A stretch of DNA of 64,000 nt from Exiguobacterium sp. BMC-KP (GCF_001275385.1 NZ_LGIW01000015.1:1116001-1180000), one strand, 5' to 3'. Positions 1 to 9,474 are shown, counted from the stretch's first letter. The notes: generated from the letters alone by a model not told the origin. Numbers and translations: made by a program.

Positions 1-670
1 CTTCTTGACGATGGGATTATTGGTCTTCAGTTATTATCTTTTTGGAAAAACCGGATTGTTGATGTGGATTGCCATCGCAACAATCATCGCAAACATCCAA
101 GTTACTCAAACCGTCGATATTTTTGGCTTCGTCTTTACGTTAGGAAACGTCGTGTATGGTAGTTGTTATCTTGCGACAGATATTCTAAATGAAAAATACG
201 GAAAGAAAGTCGCTCGTAAAGGGGTCTATATGGGTTTCTTCTCCCTGATCACGACGACCGTCCTCATGCAATTTAGTCTCTTCTATACACCACTTGCGGA
301 TAAGGCAGCACTTGAAACATCTGATTCCTTACATTTATTGTTCGGACTCTTACCATGGATTGCTGTTGGTAGTCTTGCGGCTTATCTCGTCTCGCAACTA
401 TTTGATGTCTTCATCTATTCGAAGATCCGTCAGAAGACAGGCGAACGGAAACTTTGGTTACGAACAACTGGTTCAACCGTATTAAGCCAGTTACTCGATA
501 CGTTGACGTTTTGTGCGATTGCCTTTCACGATATGCCCTTCTCCATTTGGTGGCAAATCTTCTTGACGACATATCTTGCGAAATTCGTCGTGGCTTGGTT
601 TGCAACACCATTCATGTATTGGGCAAAACGAATTCATCCGACGAAACAGTCGACAGATGCTGCAGCGTAA
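1..670 (+). CDS. YhhQ/YpdP-type queuosine precursor transporter, 5' truncated
   Basis: This is the C-terminal bulk of a VUT-family (YhhQ/YpdP) integral membrane protein. Family members import queuosine precursors (preQ0/preQ1) for tRNA modification. The frame is open to the left edge, and the first possible start in the window is a TTG at position 5, so the true start is probably a few codons upstream. The visible 221 residues hold about five or six hydrophobic segments and the family pattern NIQVTQTVDIFGF, GNVVYGSCYLATDILNEKYG and a late acidic-hydrophobic SQLLDTL segment. In B. subtilis the homologue ypdP sits beside an RNase HI-like gene (ypdQ); here a similar RNase HI-like gene lies about 9 kb away. 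Substrate is inferred from the family only. Confidence 0.8.
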   Translation, partial: FLTMGLLVFSYYLFGKTGLLMWIAIATIIANIQVTQTVDIFGFVFTLGNVVYGSCYLATDILNEKYGKKVARKGVYMGFFSLITTTVLMQFSLFYTPLADKAALETSDSLHLLFGLLPWIAVGSLAAYLVSQLFDVFIYSKIRQKTGERKLWLRTTGSTVLSQLLDTLTFCAIAFHDMPFSIWWQIFLTTYLAKFVVAWFATPFMYWAKRIHPTKQSTDAAA

Positions 671-730
671 CATAAAAAAGAACTAGATGACTTGACGAAA
701 TTGTCGGATAATAGAGGTGGAGGTGCCTGC

Positions 731-1087
731 ATGAAAATCAAACGAAATGAACCGTTTCGCTATACGTTAAAAACGCCAATAACAGGCGAATTTTATTTAT
801 TAAAAAACGAACAACGTACACCGAACGGACTAATGAAAATTCATAACATCTCACCAAATGGTTTAGCTATTAGTACCGCACTGAAACTCCCACTTCAAAA
901 ATCAATGAAAATCGTCGTGGAGTTCTCATTGATCGAGGGTCAAGAGCCACTCTGCATTGAAGGGTATCTCTTACACGAAAAACCGGTCGGTCCCGAGAGT
1001 TTGTACGGCATCCGCCTTAATCCTTCAACGACAGATCGTGAGACGATCATCGCTCAAGTTAAACAGGTTGCTCAACTGGAGCGATAA
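731..1087 (+). CDS. PilZ domain protein (putative c-di-GMP receptor)
   Basis: A 118-residue single-domain PilZ protein. The start is the ATG at 731, chosen because AGGTGGAGGT lies just upstream; a longer frame from 692 lacks a ribosome site. Near the N-terminus RNEPFR supplies the R-x4-R style arginine pair, and NISPNGLAIST about 40 residues later gives the (D/N)xSxxG part of the c-di-GMP binding site. PilZ proteins of this size act as adaptors that change partner activity when c-di-GMP is bound. A GGDEF protein that could make the ligand is encoded about 4 kb downstream on the other strand. The partner is unknown. Confidence 0.8.
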   Translation: MKIKRNEPFRYTLKTPITGEFYLLKNEQRTPNGLMKIHNISPNGLAISTALKLPLQKSMKIVVEFSLIEGQEPLCIEGYLLHEKPVGPESLYGIRLNPSTTDRETIIAQVKQVAQLER

Positions 1088-1101
1088 TAACACAATGATC
1101 A

Positions 1102-1141
1102 AAAGAGACACTGCTCGTTCATGAGCAGTGTCTCTTTTTTT
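1102..1141 (+). terminator. Bidirectional intrinsic terminator
   Basis: A perfect 15-bp stem (AAAGAGACACTGCTC / GAGCAGTGTCTCTTT) with a 6-nt loop is followed by a T run on the plus strand and has an A run on the left side. It lies between the convergent PilZ gene and the glucosidase gene and can end both. Confidence 0.9.
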
Positions 1142-1151
1142 GTTAGTAGAA

Positions 1152-2822
1152 TTACCCCTCAAACGTTCGGAAGACGACTGCTTCGTACGGTCGAAGTATG
1201 AGTTCTCCTGACACCTCAACCTCATCGTAATTCCCGATGATACGGTCTGACGTATCATGCGCAACTGGAATGGTTACATCGTGATCTGCAAACGAGCAAT
1301 AAACGTACCATGTTTCGCCTTCGAGTGTTCGCGAATACGCGTATACTTCCCGATGTTCTTCGAGTATTAGTTCATATCGTCCGTATACGACGAGTTCATG
1401 ATCGTGTCGTAGACGAATCAAATGTTGATAGTAATAGAAAATGGATTGCTCATTTGCTAGTGCTTGTTCGACGTTGATTTCTGGATAATTCGGATTTACC
1501 TTCAACCATGGTGTTCCAGTCGAGAAACCAGCATTTTCCGACGCATTCCACTGCATCGGTGTCCGAGCGTTGTCACGTCCTTTAATGTGGATCGATCGTA
1601 ACAATTCAGCTGGTGAAGCTCCTTGTTCTGTTCGTTCTTTCCACATGTTTCGAATTTCGATATCTTCATAGTCAGCGATATCCTCAAAAGCGACGTTCGT
1701 CATCCCGATTTCTTCGCCTTGATAGATATATGGTGTCCCTTTTAATAAGTGCAACAGTGTAGCAAGCATTTTCGCTGACTCGACGCGATACGTCGAGTCA
1801 TTACCAAATCGACTGACGACACGTGGTTGGTCATGGTTGTTCCAATAAAGTGAATTCCAGCCCGTCTCATGTAACGCCGTCTGCCATTTGGTGAAGTTTT
1901 GCTTTAGTTTAAGCAAATCAAACGGAATGACATCCCATTTCCCATTCGGACCTGAATCAAGATCCATATGTTCGAACGTAAAGACCATGTTGACCTCTTG
2001 ACGTGCCGGGTCCGTATAAAGGATTGCATCATCCGTTGTTGCTCCTGGCATCTCACCGACTGTCAGGACATCATACTTTCCGAACGATGCTTCATTCATC
2101 TCATGTAAAAACTCATGGACACGTGGTCCGTTGATATAATGTTCTCCACCATCTCCATACAATGCTCCTGGATGAACGGTTGCATCTGGTAATCCTGGTG
2201 TCTTCGAAATCAAGTTGATGACATCCATTCGGAATCCATCAATCCCTCGATCCAACCAACGGCGAATCATGCCATATACATCGTGACGCATCTGCTCATT
2301 TTCCCAGTTCAAATCTGGTTGTTTCTTCGAGAACAAATGTAAGTAATATTCATTCGTTGCTTCATCATATTCCCACGCTGGACCTGAGAAAATCGAGCCC
2401 CAATTGTTCGGCAGAGAACCGTCCGGGTTGGCTGGGCGCCACATGTAATAATCTCGATATGGATTGTCTTTACTTTGACGTGATTCAGCGAACCATTGGT
2501 GTTCATCCGACGAGTGATTAATGACGAGATCCATGACGATTTTGATGTCTCGTGCATGTGCTTCATCTAAAAGACGATCAAAATCATCCATCGTTCCAAA
2601 TTCCTTCATGATTGCTTCGTAATCCCGGATATCGTATCCATTATCGTCATTCGGTGAATCATAGACAGGGCTCAACCATATGACGTCGATACCAAGTTTT
2701 TTTAAATAATCCAACTTTTCAATGATTCCGTTTAAGTCACCGATCCCATCCCCATTCGAATCGTTATAACTACGTGGGTAAATTTGATAAACGACACTAT
2801 CATGCCACCATTTTCGTTCCAT
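1152..2822 (-). CDS. malL: Oligo-1,6-glucosidase / alpha-glucosidase (GH13)
   Basis: A 556-residue cytoplasmic GH13 glucosidase that releases glucose from the non-reducing end of isomalto-oligosaccharides. The (beta/alpha)8 motifs are intact: DSNGDGIGD at 21-29 (calcium site), VMDLVINHSS near 97, the nucleophile D200 in DGFRMDVIN, the acid/base E257 in TVGEMPG and the transition-state stabiliser D331 in WNNHDQPR. Valine directly after the nucleophile (V201) is the known signature of alpha-1,6 specificity in this subfamily; alpha-1,4 enzymes usually have Ala, Gly or Thr. The ATG is preceded by AAAAGGAGAG. No sugar transporter is adjacent, and the gene stands alone between a terminator and a cre-bearing promoter. 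Trehalose-6-phosphate hydrolase is a less likely alternative. Confidence 0.9.
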   Translation of the reverse strand: MERKWWHDSVVYQIYPRSYNDSNGDGIGDLNGIIEKLDYLKKLGIDVIWLSPVYDSPNDDNGYDIRDYEAIMKEFGTMDDFDRLLDEAHARDIKIVMDLVINHSSDEHQWFAESRQSKDNPYRDYYMWRPANPDGSLPNNWGSIFSGPAWEYDEATNEYYLHLFSKKQPDLNWENEQMRHDVYGMIRRWLDRGIDGFRMDVINLISKTPGLPDATVHPGALYGDGGEHYINGPRVHEFLHEMNEASFGKYDVLTVGEMPGATTDDAILYTDPARQEVNMVFTFEHMDLDSGPNGKWDVIPFDLLKLKQNFTKWQTALHETGWNSLYWNNHDQPRVVSRFGNDSTYRVESAKMLATLLHLLKGTPYIYQGEEIGMTNVAFEDIADYEDIEIRNMWKERTEQGASPAELLRSIHIKGRDNARTPMQWNASENAGFSTGTPWLKVNPNYPEINVEQALANEQSIFYYYQHLIRLRHDHELVVYGRYELILEEHREVYAYSRTLEGETWYVYCSFADHDVTIPVAHDTSDRIIGNYDEVEVSGELILRPYEAVVFRTFEG

Positions 2823-2875
2823 CCTCTACACACTCTCCTTTTTATGTACCTTATCGTGCCACAATTTGAGCAAAC

Positions 2876-2906
2876 GATTGCATCGAAATTTAAAAGCGCT
2901 TTCAAT
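2876..2906 (-). promoter_or_regulatory. malL promoter with overlapping cre site
   Basis: On the minus strand TTGAAA, 17 nt and TGCAAT form a plausible -35/-10 pair about 55 nt upstream of the glucosidase start. TTGAAAGCGCTTTTA at 2891-2905 matches the CcpA operator consensus WTGNAANCGNWNNCW and covers the -35, so repression by CcpA on preferred sugars is inferred. Confidence 0.7.
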
Positions 2907-3048
2907 TCTCACAACGTCATCTTAACACGTCCCTCAGAGGCGCTCAAGCGAGAATTGAAACTTATTTGGTATCATGAAATATAAACTACCTGTGTTTATG
3001 AACGTCATGTTGACGGGAAAGAAAAGTATGAGAAAGGAGTGTGGACGA

Positions 3049-3666
3049 ATGTATCGTCGGTATTTACTTTTCCTAGTGTGGGCAGTTGCTATTGTATTCA
3101 TTTTGTTATTTGGAAATAACCGTGTTTTTCCGGAAGGGTTTTTGATTTCTTTTTTACGATTTGACCAAAGTCAGTTTGATACATCCGTTTTAAGTTTATT
3201 TTCCTTACTCGGTGTCTACCCATTCGCTTTCTTTTTATTATTCTTAGATGAAAAGCGATTCATGCGTCCTGGCCCGCTCGTTGCAAGCATCGGGTCGTTC
3301 TTTTTAGGTGCTTTCGTATTAATGCCTTACGTTGCACTCGCTATTCCAAGAAAAACATTTCTCCCTTTTCGTCGTCGAGGCTGGATTCCGACCGTCGTAG
3401 CATTACTCAGTGTCGTGACGACTTTATTGCTTTGGATTGCCCTCGCTCGGTCCGATTGGAGTATTTTCCTTACGTATTTTAAAACCAATCAATTCGTCCG
3501 GACGATGACCGTCGATCTATTATTGTTCTATATTCTTCAAGTCTATCTGTTAAGAAGAATACGTCTGCGCAATGCACAAACGTTGCAATGGCAGGACGTA
3601 ATTCCTCTCTTCGGCTTATTCCGTTACCTATTTGCAAAACATTTGCCGGCATCCTCGAAATCTTAA
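3049..3666 (+). CDS. Multi-pass membrane protein of unknown function
   Basis: A 205-residue hydrophobic protein that I do not recognise. The ATG at 3049 is chosen because AGAAAGGAG lies 8-10 nt upstream; upstream in-frame codons have no such site. About six hydrophobic segments are visible (near 7-23, 45-65, 80-100, 110-130, 145-160), separated by short basic stretches such as PRKTFLPFRRRG, which suggests an inner-membrane protein with cytoplasmic basic loops. The C-terminus is basic. It lies 48 nt upstream of thyA on the same strand, but a TACAAT -10 in the gap suggests thyA is also transcribed separately. No catalytic motif is evident. Confidence 0.7.
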   Translation: MYRRYLLFLVWAVAIVFILLFGNNRVFPEGFLISFLRFDQSQFDTSVLSLFSLLGVYPFAFFLLFLDEKRFMRPGPLVASIGSFFLGAFVLMPYVALAIPRKTFLPFRRRGWIPTVVALLSVVTTLLLWIALARSDWSIFLTYFKTNQFVRTMTVDLLLFYILQVYLLRRIRLRNAQTLQWQDVIPLFGLFRYLFAKHLPASSKS

Positions 3667-3673
3667 TTTATGG

Positions 3674-3679
3674 TACAAT
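3674..3679 (+). promoter_or_regulatory. Candidate -10 element upstream of thyA
   Basis: TACAAT preceded by TGG resembles an extended -10, 36 nt before the thyA ATG. No good -35 was found at 16-18 nt, so this is tentative. Confidence 0.4.
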
Positions 3680-3714
3680 GAAGTTTGGATTTTTTTAAAA
3701 GGAGCTGTCATCCG

Positions 3715-4509
3715 ATGGAACAATATCATGCACTTTGCGAACACATTTTGGAACACGGAACAAAAAAAGAAGACCGGACGGGAACGGGAACACTCAGCGT
3801 ATTTGGTCATCAAATGCGCTTCTCCCTTCAAGATGGCTTTCCGCTCATTACGACGAAAAAGTTACATATGAAGTCGATCATCCATGAGTTGATCTGGTTC
3901 ATCTCTGGCGATACGAATATTCGTTATTTACAAGAAAATGGTGTGCGTATTTGGAACGAATGGGCAGATGAGAATGGAGACTTGGGTCCTGTTTACGGGG
4001 CACAGTGGCGCTCTTTCCCACGTCCTGACGGTACGACGGTCGATCAACTCGCACAAGTCATCGAACAAATTAAAACAAACCCAGATTCCCGTCGCTTGGT
4101 TGTCAGCGCTTGGAATCCTGGTCAAGTCGATGAGATGGCTTTACCTCCATGTCATCTCTTATTCCAGTTTTATGTAGCTGATGGAAAACTATCGTGTCAG
4201 CTGTATCAACGCTCAGCTGACGTTTTCCTTGGTGTACCATTTAATATTGCATCTTATGCCTTACTGACACATATGATTGCTCATGTCTGCGGTCTTGAAG
4301 TCGGTGACTTCGTTCATACGCTTGGTGATGCTCATATCTATTCAAATCATATTGAACAAGTCAATCTTCAGTTGACGCGTACACCAAAAAAATTACCGAC
4401 TTTACGTTTCGCTCGAACAGTCGAGCGAATCGAAGACTTCCGCTTCAAAGACATCATCATTGAAGGCTATGATCCAGATCCGCATATCAAAGGTGTGGTA
4501 GCTGTATGA
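3715..4509 (+). CDS. thyA: Thymidylate synthase (ThyA, folate-dependent)
   Basis: Converts dUMP to dTMP using 5,10-methylenetetrahydrofolate. The 264-residue length and residue numbering match the E. coli type: [14 protein letters not shown] at the N-terminus, the phosphate-binding arginine region [13 protein letters not shown] near 123-136, the catalytic C146 in [11 protein letters not shown] and the dUMP-binding [15 protein letters not shown] stretch. The ATG at 3715 has AAAAGGAG about 10 nt upstream. Its stop overlaps the dfrA start by 4 nt (ATGA), so the enzyme that makes dihydrofolate is coupled to the one that recycles it. A dCMP deaminase that supplies dUMP is encoded at 12.9 kb. Confidence 0.97.
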   Translation: MEQYHALCEHILEHGTKKEDRTGTGTLSVFGHQMRFSLQDGFPLITTKKLHMKSIIHELIWFISGDTNIRYLQENGVRIWNEWADENGDLGPVYGAQWRSFPRPDGTTVDQLAQVIEQIKTNPDSRRLVVSAWNPGQVDEMALPPCHLLFQFYVADGKLSCQLYQRSADVFLGVPFNIASYALLTHMIAHVCGLEVGDFVHTLGDAHIYSNHIEQVNLQLTRTPKKLPTLRFARTVERIEDFRFKDIIIEGYDPDPHIKGVVAV

Positions 4510-4982
4510 TTACACATATCGTAGCGTATACAAAAAACCGTGTCATCGGTCGTGACAATGCGATGCCTTGGCATCTTCCAGCTGATTTGGCACACTTCAA
4601 GCGTACGACGATTGGCAAACCGATCATCATGGGACGAAAGACGTTCGAATCAATTGGACGTCCGTTGCCCGGTCGAGAGAACATTGTCATAACGCGCGAT
4701 CAAACGTTTGTAGCAGAAGGCGTCACGATTTGGCATGATCTATCCGCTTTACAACCGTATGTCGATTCAGAAGAAGAAGTCTTTTTGATTGGTGGAGGAG
4801 AATTGTTCGCTCAAACACTTCCTCTTATTCGACGTCTGTACGTAACCGAAATTGATGCGGTTCTTTCTGGAGACGTTCATTATCCTGAGATCCCGTCTTC
4901 CTTTCAGATCACTTCTGAAACACGTTATGACGCCGTCGAGGGAAACGATTACCCGTTCATCATTCGTCGATACGATCAGTAA
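4506..4982 (+). CDS. dfrA: Dihydrofolate reductase
   Basis: Reduces dihydrofolate to tetrahydrofolate with NADPH, closing the cycle opened by thymidylate synthase. The 158 residues contain the N-terminal [20 protein letters not shown] signature with catalytic D27, the NADPH-binding [15 protein letters not shown] region near 45-58 and [11 protein letters not shown] near 96. Met at position 20, where Leu is usual in LPWHLP, is a mild variation. The start overlaps the thyA stop in the pattern ATGA, which means translational coupling. A terminator follows immediately. Identification is secure; whether the organism has a second DHFR cannot be seen here. Confidence 0.96.
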   Translation: MITHIVAYTKNRVIGRDNAMPWHLPADLAHFKRTTIGKPIIMGRKTFESIGRPLPGRENIVITRDQTFVAEGVTIWHDLSALQPYVDSEEEVFLIGGGELFAQTLPLIRRLYVTEIDAVLSGDVHYPEIPSSFQITSETRYDAVEGNDYPFIIRRYDQ

Positions 4983-4984
4983 CT

Positions 4985-5036
4985 AAAAAACCAGCCACAT
5001 TGTTCCGAATACCGGAACTGCGTGGCTGGTTTTTTT
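4985..5036 (+). terminator. Bidirectional terminator between dfrA and the GGDEF gene
   Basis: CCAGCCAC (4991-4998) pairs with GTGGCTGG (5022-5029), with a second inner stem GTTCCG/CGGAAC. A T run follows on the plus strand and an A run precedes, so it can serve both convergent genes; its T tract touches the stop codon of the minus-strand gene. Confidence 0.88.
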
Positions 5037-6552
5037 ACGGAATTTGCATGATCCATTCTACAATCCATTCCTCCATATCGGACTCTAAGTTAGCAGTCAT
5101 AATATAGTCTGTAGCACCGCGAGATAATGCATCTGCTAGACAATCGTCTTCTTGATCCGTAACGACTAAAACGTCAATGATCGACTCACGTTGCTGTTTC
5201 CACTCTTCTAAACGACAAAAGTTCTCTGTTGCTAACTCAGCGAGCGAAAGAATCACTAATTGTAATGGTGTCTTCCGTTGATCAGCTAACGGAATCACTT
5301 CAATGTGGTATTTCGGATGATTTGGCATATCAAGTGTATGTAACTGTTTGAGTAGCCTCTCCTCCACTCGAATATAAACCGATGATTTTTCGATAGATAT
5401 TGCAGTAGAATAGGAAATCACCTGATTACGTCCGTTACGTTTCGCTTGATATAAAGCTTCATCTGCCTCTGCAGTTGACTGAGCAAGTGATGTATGAACA
5501 TCAAAAGAAAAGGATAGACCAATCGAAACAGTCACTTTTAATCCATTCGCAAAGATATGGCGCTCGACACGCTCGCGTATTTTATTCATACTCGCAACGG
5601 CTTGAGATAATGTTTCTGCTGAAAACAACAAGATGAACTCCTCACCACCAAAACGAATGAATTCGTCATCCAGTCGAGCAGCTTGTTGAACGACGGTAGC
5701 TAGTTCTGAAAGGACCACATCCCCCGTCGGATGTCCATGTAAATCATTGATACGCTTAAAATGATCGATGTCAAAAATCGCTAGCCCAAATGTCCGCTGT
5801 TCACGCTCTAGACGTGCTAGGCGACGGTCAAAAGCATTTTGAAGGTATTTCCGGTTATAAGCACCCGTCAACTCATCCACTAAGATCGTCGACGATACAA
5901 TTCGCAGTTTTCGTAAAAGTCTTGCCAAGCGAACATGTCGTTCTTCGTTCGTCACTGTTTCGTCCCAGTAGTCATCTGCCCCCATCTCATAACTGATCTG
6001 ACGAATTTCCGACCGATTCGGACCGACGATGATGACTGGAACGAATGCAGATTCCATTTGCTTGATGAACTTTTGGAACAGTTCTAACGAATCCACGATA
6101 CATGCATGGTCGATAATGACAGCATCCATCGCAATATCATGAGAAATCGATAAGGTGTCTTCGATCGAACTGAAAAACCGTGACATATAGCGTGCCTGTT
6201 CGAGCGACTTTTTCCATTTGATATTCTCAAGGAATCGTTTCGTCACGGTGACGACTAATTCCTTCCGAATTCGATTCGCACGTGAGCGTTCCGATAACTG
6301 ATCGACGATGGGTTGTAGTAATTCTTTGACGACCGGCTGCGAAATGACCGCATTCATTTGCTCCCAAGTAACTTTTTCTCGACTCACTTGATCGGCAAGT
6401 CCTTTGAAGAGTTCGTCTCTACCGAGTCCTTCCATCCAGCTTGCTAATGCTAGTAATTCTGTCCGCGGTACGGTTGACATCCGAAGTAACGTCTCCACCA
6501 TGATAATGGTTTGTTGAAGTTGTTTTTCTGTCCGCTTTCGACCCCGTTCCAT
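5035..6552 (-). CDS. REC-GGDEF-REC diguanylate cyclase
   Basis: A 505-residue cytoplasmic protein predicted to make cyclic di-GMP. The start at 6552 has AGAGGGG upstream; a longer frame begins at 6588 without such a site. Residues 1-120 are helical and unassigned. Residues about 138-220 look like a receiver-type domain (DAVIIDHACIVDS, PVIIVGPNRSE, MGADDYWDE). The cyclase domain follows with DELTGAYNRKYL, FDIDHFKRINDLHGH and active-site GGEEF at 302-306. RLDD lies five residues before GGEEF, so the inhibitory I-site is kept. The last 90 residues (LQLVILSLAEL, VLVVTDQEDD, SRGATDYIM) form a second, degenerate receiver-like domain. Phosphorylation of either receiver is uncertain because the acidic pocket is incomplete. 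Confidence 0.85.
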   Translation of the reverse strand: MERGRKRTEKQLQQTIIMVETLLRMSTVPRTELLALASWMEGLGRDELFKGLADQVSREKVTWEQMNAVISQPVVKELLQPIVDQLSERSRANRIRKELVVTVTKRFLENIKWKKSLEQARYMSRFFSSIEDTLSISHDIAMDAVIIDHACIVDSLELFQKFIKQMESAFVPVIIVGPNRSEIRQISYEMGADDYWDETVTNEERHVRLARLLRKLRIVSSTILVDELTGAYNRKYLQNAFDRRLARLEREQRTFGLAIFDIDHFKRINDLHGHPTGDVVLSELATVVQQAARLDDEFIRFGGEEFILLFSAETLSQAVASMNKIRERVERHIFANGLKVTVSIGLSFSFDVHTSLAQSTAEADEALYQAKRNGRNQVISYSTAISIEKSSVYIRVEERLLKQLHTLDMPNHPKYHIEVIPLADQRKTPLQLVILSLAELATENFCRLEEWKQQRESIIDVLVVTDQEDDCLADALSRGATDYIMTANLESDMEEWIVEWIMQIP

Positions 6553-6595
6553 GAAAATCCCCTCTCTTTCTATACATCCGAAGAACATTCCTCGG

Positions 6596-6629
6596 ATAAA
6601 GAGAAAGCGAGGGCATTCCCCCGCTTTTT
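6596..6629 (-). terminator. Terminator after fumC
   Basis: On the minus strand AGCGGGGG, loop AATG, CCCTCGCT form an 8-bp stem (one G-T pair) followed by a T-rich run, just after the fumC stop. Confidence 0.7.
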
Positions 6630-6633
6630 CAAC

Positions 6634-8028
6634 TCACGCTTTTAGATTTGGACGGACCATATCTGCTGGTACGATCCATTGATCATATTGTTCTTCTGTT
6701 AAAAGACCTGTAGCAAGTGCCGCCTCTTTTAATGTAGAGCCCGACTTATGCGCTGCTTTCGCAATTTTCGCTGCATTCTCATATCCGATGTGCGGATTGA
6801 GTGCTGTCACGAGCATAAGCGAACGTTCGACGTTCTCAGCGATGACCGATTGCTCTGGCTCAATTCCGATCGCACAATGGTCATTAAAGGAATGCAAGGC
6901 ATCTGTCAGTAAACGAACAGACTGAATGAAGTTATACATAATTACCGGTTTGAAGACGTTTAGTTCAAAGTTTCCTTGGCTCGCAGCGAAACCAATCGTT
7001 GCATCATTACCAAGAACTTGTGCTGCCACCATTGTCAACGCTTCACTTTGAGTCGGGTTGACTTTCCCTGGCATGATTGAACTACCTGGTTCGTTTTCTG
7101 GAATCGTGATCTCACCAATTCCCGCTCGCGGACCTGACGCAAGCCAACGAACGTCATTCGCAATCTTCATCGCATCCATTGCTAGTGCTTTGACGGCACC
7201 GTGCGTAAAGACGAGTTGATCGTGGCTCGTTAAGGCGTGGAATTTATTTTCCGCACTCGTAAACGCAAAGCCAGTTTCTTCGCTCATCTTTTTCGCTGCC
7301 AAATCACCAAACTCGGGATGAGCATTGATGCCAGTTCCAACTGCTGTACCACCGATTGCGAGTTCCGTTAAGGGATCAAGCGTCCGTTCGACCATCTGCT
7401 TTGAGAGCTCAAGCATCCGTACCCATCCACTGATTTCTTGACCGAGTGTAATTGGAGTTGCATCTTGTAAATGCGTCCGTCCAATCTTGACAATATCAGC
7501 AAAGGCCTTTGCTTTTTCATCCAGTGTCGCGTGAAGCGCATCGATCGCTGGGAACAATGATTCCAGTAATACCGTCTTCGCTGCTAAATGCATCGCTGTC
7601 GGATATGTATCGTTTGAACTTTGTGATTTGTTAACGTCATCATTCGGATGGATCGTCGTTTCACTACCTTGTTCTTTTAGTTTTCGTGTCGCGACCCGAG
7701 CGATCACTTCATTGACGTTCATATTAGATTGTGTTCCTGAACCTGTTTGCCAAACGACAAGTGGAAACTCATCATCAAATTTCCCCGCGATGATTTCGTC
7801 ACAAACTTCAGCAATGACACCAGCCTTTTCCGCCTCGAGTACGCCTAAGTCACGATTCGCGAGTGCTGCTCCCTTTTTCAGGACTGCGAAGGCACGAATG
7901 ACTTCAATCGGCATTTTTTCGGTTCCGATTTTAAAGTTTTCCAAACTACGTTGTGTTTGAGCGCCCCATTCTTGCGCTTCCGGTACACGAATTTCCCCCA
8001 TCGTGTCACGTTCTAGACGGTATTCCAT
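6634..8028 (-). CDS. fumC: Class II fumarate hydratase
   Basis: Interconverts fumarate and malate in the citric acid cycle; the iron-independent class II type. The 464-residue length matches B. subtilis CitG. Visible family blocks are [14 protein letters not shown] near 98, the substrate-binding [10 protein letters not shown] near 185 and the fumarase/aspartase signature [13 protein letters not shown] near 316. The ATG at 8028 is chosen over an upstream TTG because AAAAGGGGG lies nine bases before it. It appears monocistronic, with its own terminator, and is divergent from the CNNM gene at 8147. Confidence 0.96.
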   Translation of the reverse strand: MEYRLERDTMGEIRVPEAQEWGAQTQRSLENFKIGTEKMPIEVIRAFAVLKKGAALANRDLGVLEAEKAGVIAEVCDEIIAGKFDDEFPLVVWQTGSGTQSNMNVNEVIARVATRKLKEQGSETTIHPNDDVNKSQSSNDTYPTAMHLAAKTVLLESLFPAIDALHATLDEKAKAFADIVKIGRTHLQDATPITLGQEISGWVRMLELSKQMVERTLDPLTELAIGGTAVGTGINAHPEFGDLAAKKMSEETGFAFTSAENKFHALTSHDQLVFTHGAVKALAMDAMKIANDVRWLASGPRAGIGEITIPENEPGSSIMPGKVNPTQSEALTMVAAQVLGNDATIGFAASQGNFELNVFKPVIMYNFIQSVRLLTDALHSFNDHCAIGIEPEQSVIAENVERSLMLVTALNPHIGYENAAKIAKAAHKSGSTLKEAALATGLLTEEQYDQWIVPADMVRPNLKA

Positions 8029-8146
8029 AAACAAATTCCCCCTTTTGATTACTTCTCCTATAGTTTACCGCAAAAGCAGATAGAATGGGAATGAGAGAGA
8101 CAGTTTTGGGGAATAGTTTATTATCGAAAAAAGGAGTGAAGATTTC

Positions 8147-9451
8147 ATGTGGTTGATCAATTTAATGATTGTCTTACTATTAATTCTAGCAAACGGAGTG
8201 TTTGCGATGACCGAACTCGCTTTGCTGTCTTCAAAACGGTCAAAATTAGAAAAAGCAGCGAATGATGGTAAAAAGTCAGCCCATGTTGCGTTAGAACTAC
8301 TCGATCGACCAACTGATCTGCTATCGACTGTACAAGTCGGCATCACATTGATCGGAATCATTAACGGTGCCTTTGGTGGTGCTGCTCTCTCAGGTCCGGT
8401 CATCAATTGGCTCGCCCAATTTGGATGGATTGCCCCTTACGCTAGTACGATTGGTTATATTCTTGTTGTGACGGTCATCACTTATATATCCCTCGTCATT
8501 GGTGAACTTGTTCCAAAACGGATTGCGCTCGTCAGTCCTGAACGAGTAACGATGTGGCTTGCCCCACCGATGCGCTTTTTCTCAATCATTCTCCGGCCAT
8601 TCATCTGGGTCCTCAGTAAATCAACCAGCTCGATCTTCCGCTTGATTGGTCTCGATCGATTGCAAACGGAGGACGAAACAGAAGATGAAGTCCGCCAATT
8701 ACTGATCCGTGGTACTCAAGAAGGCACGTTTAATCGCTCGGAAGCCGAGCAAGTCTCTCGTGTCTTTGATTTCCATGATTTATACGCTTACGAACTGATG
8801 GAGCCACGGACGGTTACCGAATGGATTGATTTAGCCGATGATCCTGATACGATTTTACGCGAACTAAAGGAAGCGCGACATCGTAACTTACCTGTTGGTC
8901 ATAGCGACTTGGATCACTTCGTCGGCTTCATCGATGCGAAAGAAGTCCTATCGACGGAACAACCTGTTCAAGAACTTGAACGACTGATTCAATCCCCACT
9001 CATCGTGCCGCGTCAATTGAAAGCAACGGTTTTGCTTGAGCGGATGCGAAAAGAGACGGTATCGATTGCTTTCGTTTTAGATGAGTACGGTGGTTTTCTC
9101 GGTATGATCACTTTATTCGACATCCTCGAAGCATTCGTCGGTGAGATTTCGAGCGTCGAAGAAGAACCGGAACTCGTCATGCGTAAGGATGGATCCTTTC
9201 TTGCGGATGGATTATTGCATATCGATGATTTAAAGCGAACGCTTGGTTATACAGAGGATCTACCAGGTGAACAGTTAAATGCTTATCATACGGTTGCCGG
9301 CTTAATTTTGTATACGCTAGGCGATGTACCTTCTCGCGGTAGTACTGTCGAGATTGGTCCGTATCGATTTGAAGTTGTTGACTTAGATGGACGTCGCGTC
9401 GATCAAATCCTTATTGAACGAATTGAACATGAACAAACACCCCTACCGTGA
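8147..9451 (+). CDS. CNNM/CBS-domain membrane protein (HlyC/CorC family)
   Basis: A 434-residue hemolysin-C/CorC-type protein. The N-terminal CNNM (DUF21) domain has about four hydrophobic segments (residues 1-25, 60-85, 95-120, 130-150) with the family motifs NGVFAMTELAL and VIGELVPKRIAL. A CBS pair follows (about 200-330, VAFVLDEYGGFLGMITLFDILEAFVGEI being the second motif) and a CorC_HlyC domain closes the protein (about 345-425). Relatives such as B. subtilis YhdP and S. aureus MpfA are linked to magnesium efflux or tolerance. The name hemolysin is historical. AAAAAAGGAG lies before the ATG. It is monocistronic with a terminator overlapping its stop. Confidence 0.88.
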   Translation: MWLINLMIVLLLILANGVFAMTELALLSSKRSKLEKAANDGKKSAHVALELLDRPTDLLSTVQVGITLIGIINGAFGGAALSGPVINWLAQFGWIAPYASTIGYILVVTVITYISLVIGELVPKRIALVSPERVTMWLAPPMRFFSIILRPFIWVLSKSTSSIFRLIGLDRLQTEDETEDEVRQLLIRGTQEGTFNRSEAEQVSRVFDFHDLYAYELMEPRTVTEWIDLADDPDTILRELKEARHRNLPVGHSDLDHFVGFIDAKEVLSTEQPVQELERLIQSPLIVPRQLKATVLLERMRKETVSIAFVLDEYGGFLGMITLFDILEAFVGEISSVEEEPELVMRKDGSFLADGLLHIDDLKRTLGYTEDLPGEQLNAYHTVAGLILYTLGDVPSRGSTVEIGPYRFEVVDLDGRRVDQILIERIEHEQTPLP

Positions 9452-9467
9452 TGATAGGGGTGTTTCA
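9435..9467 (+). terminator. Terminator shared by convergent genes
   Basis: AAACACCCCTA (9435-9445) pairs with TAGGGGTGTTT (9455-9465). The stop codon of the CNNM gene lies in the loop and the minus-strand RNase HI-like gene ends just beyond, so the hairpin likely serves both, with a short T tract each way. Confidence 0.7.
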
Positions 9468-9474
9468 GTGTGCA

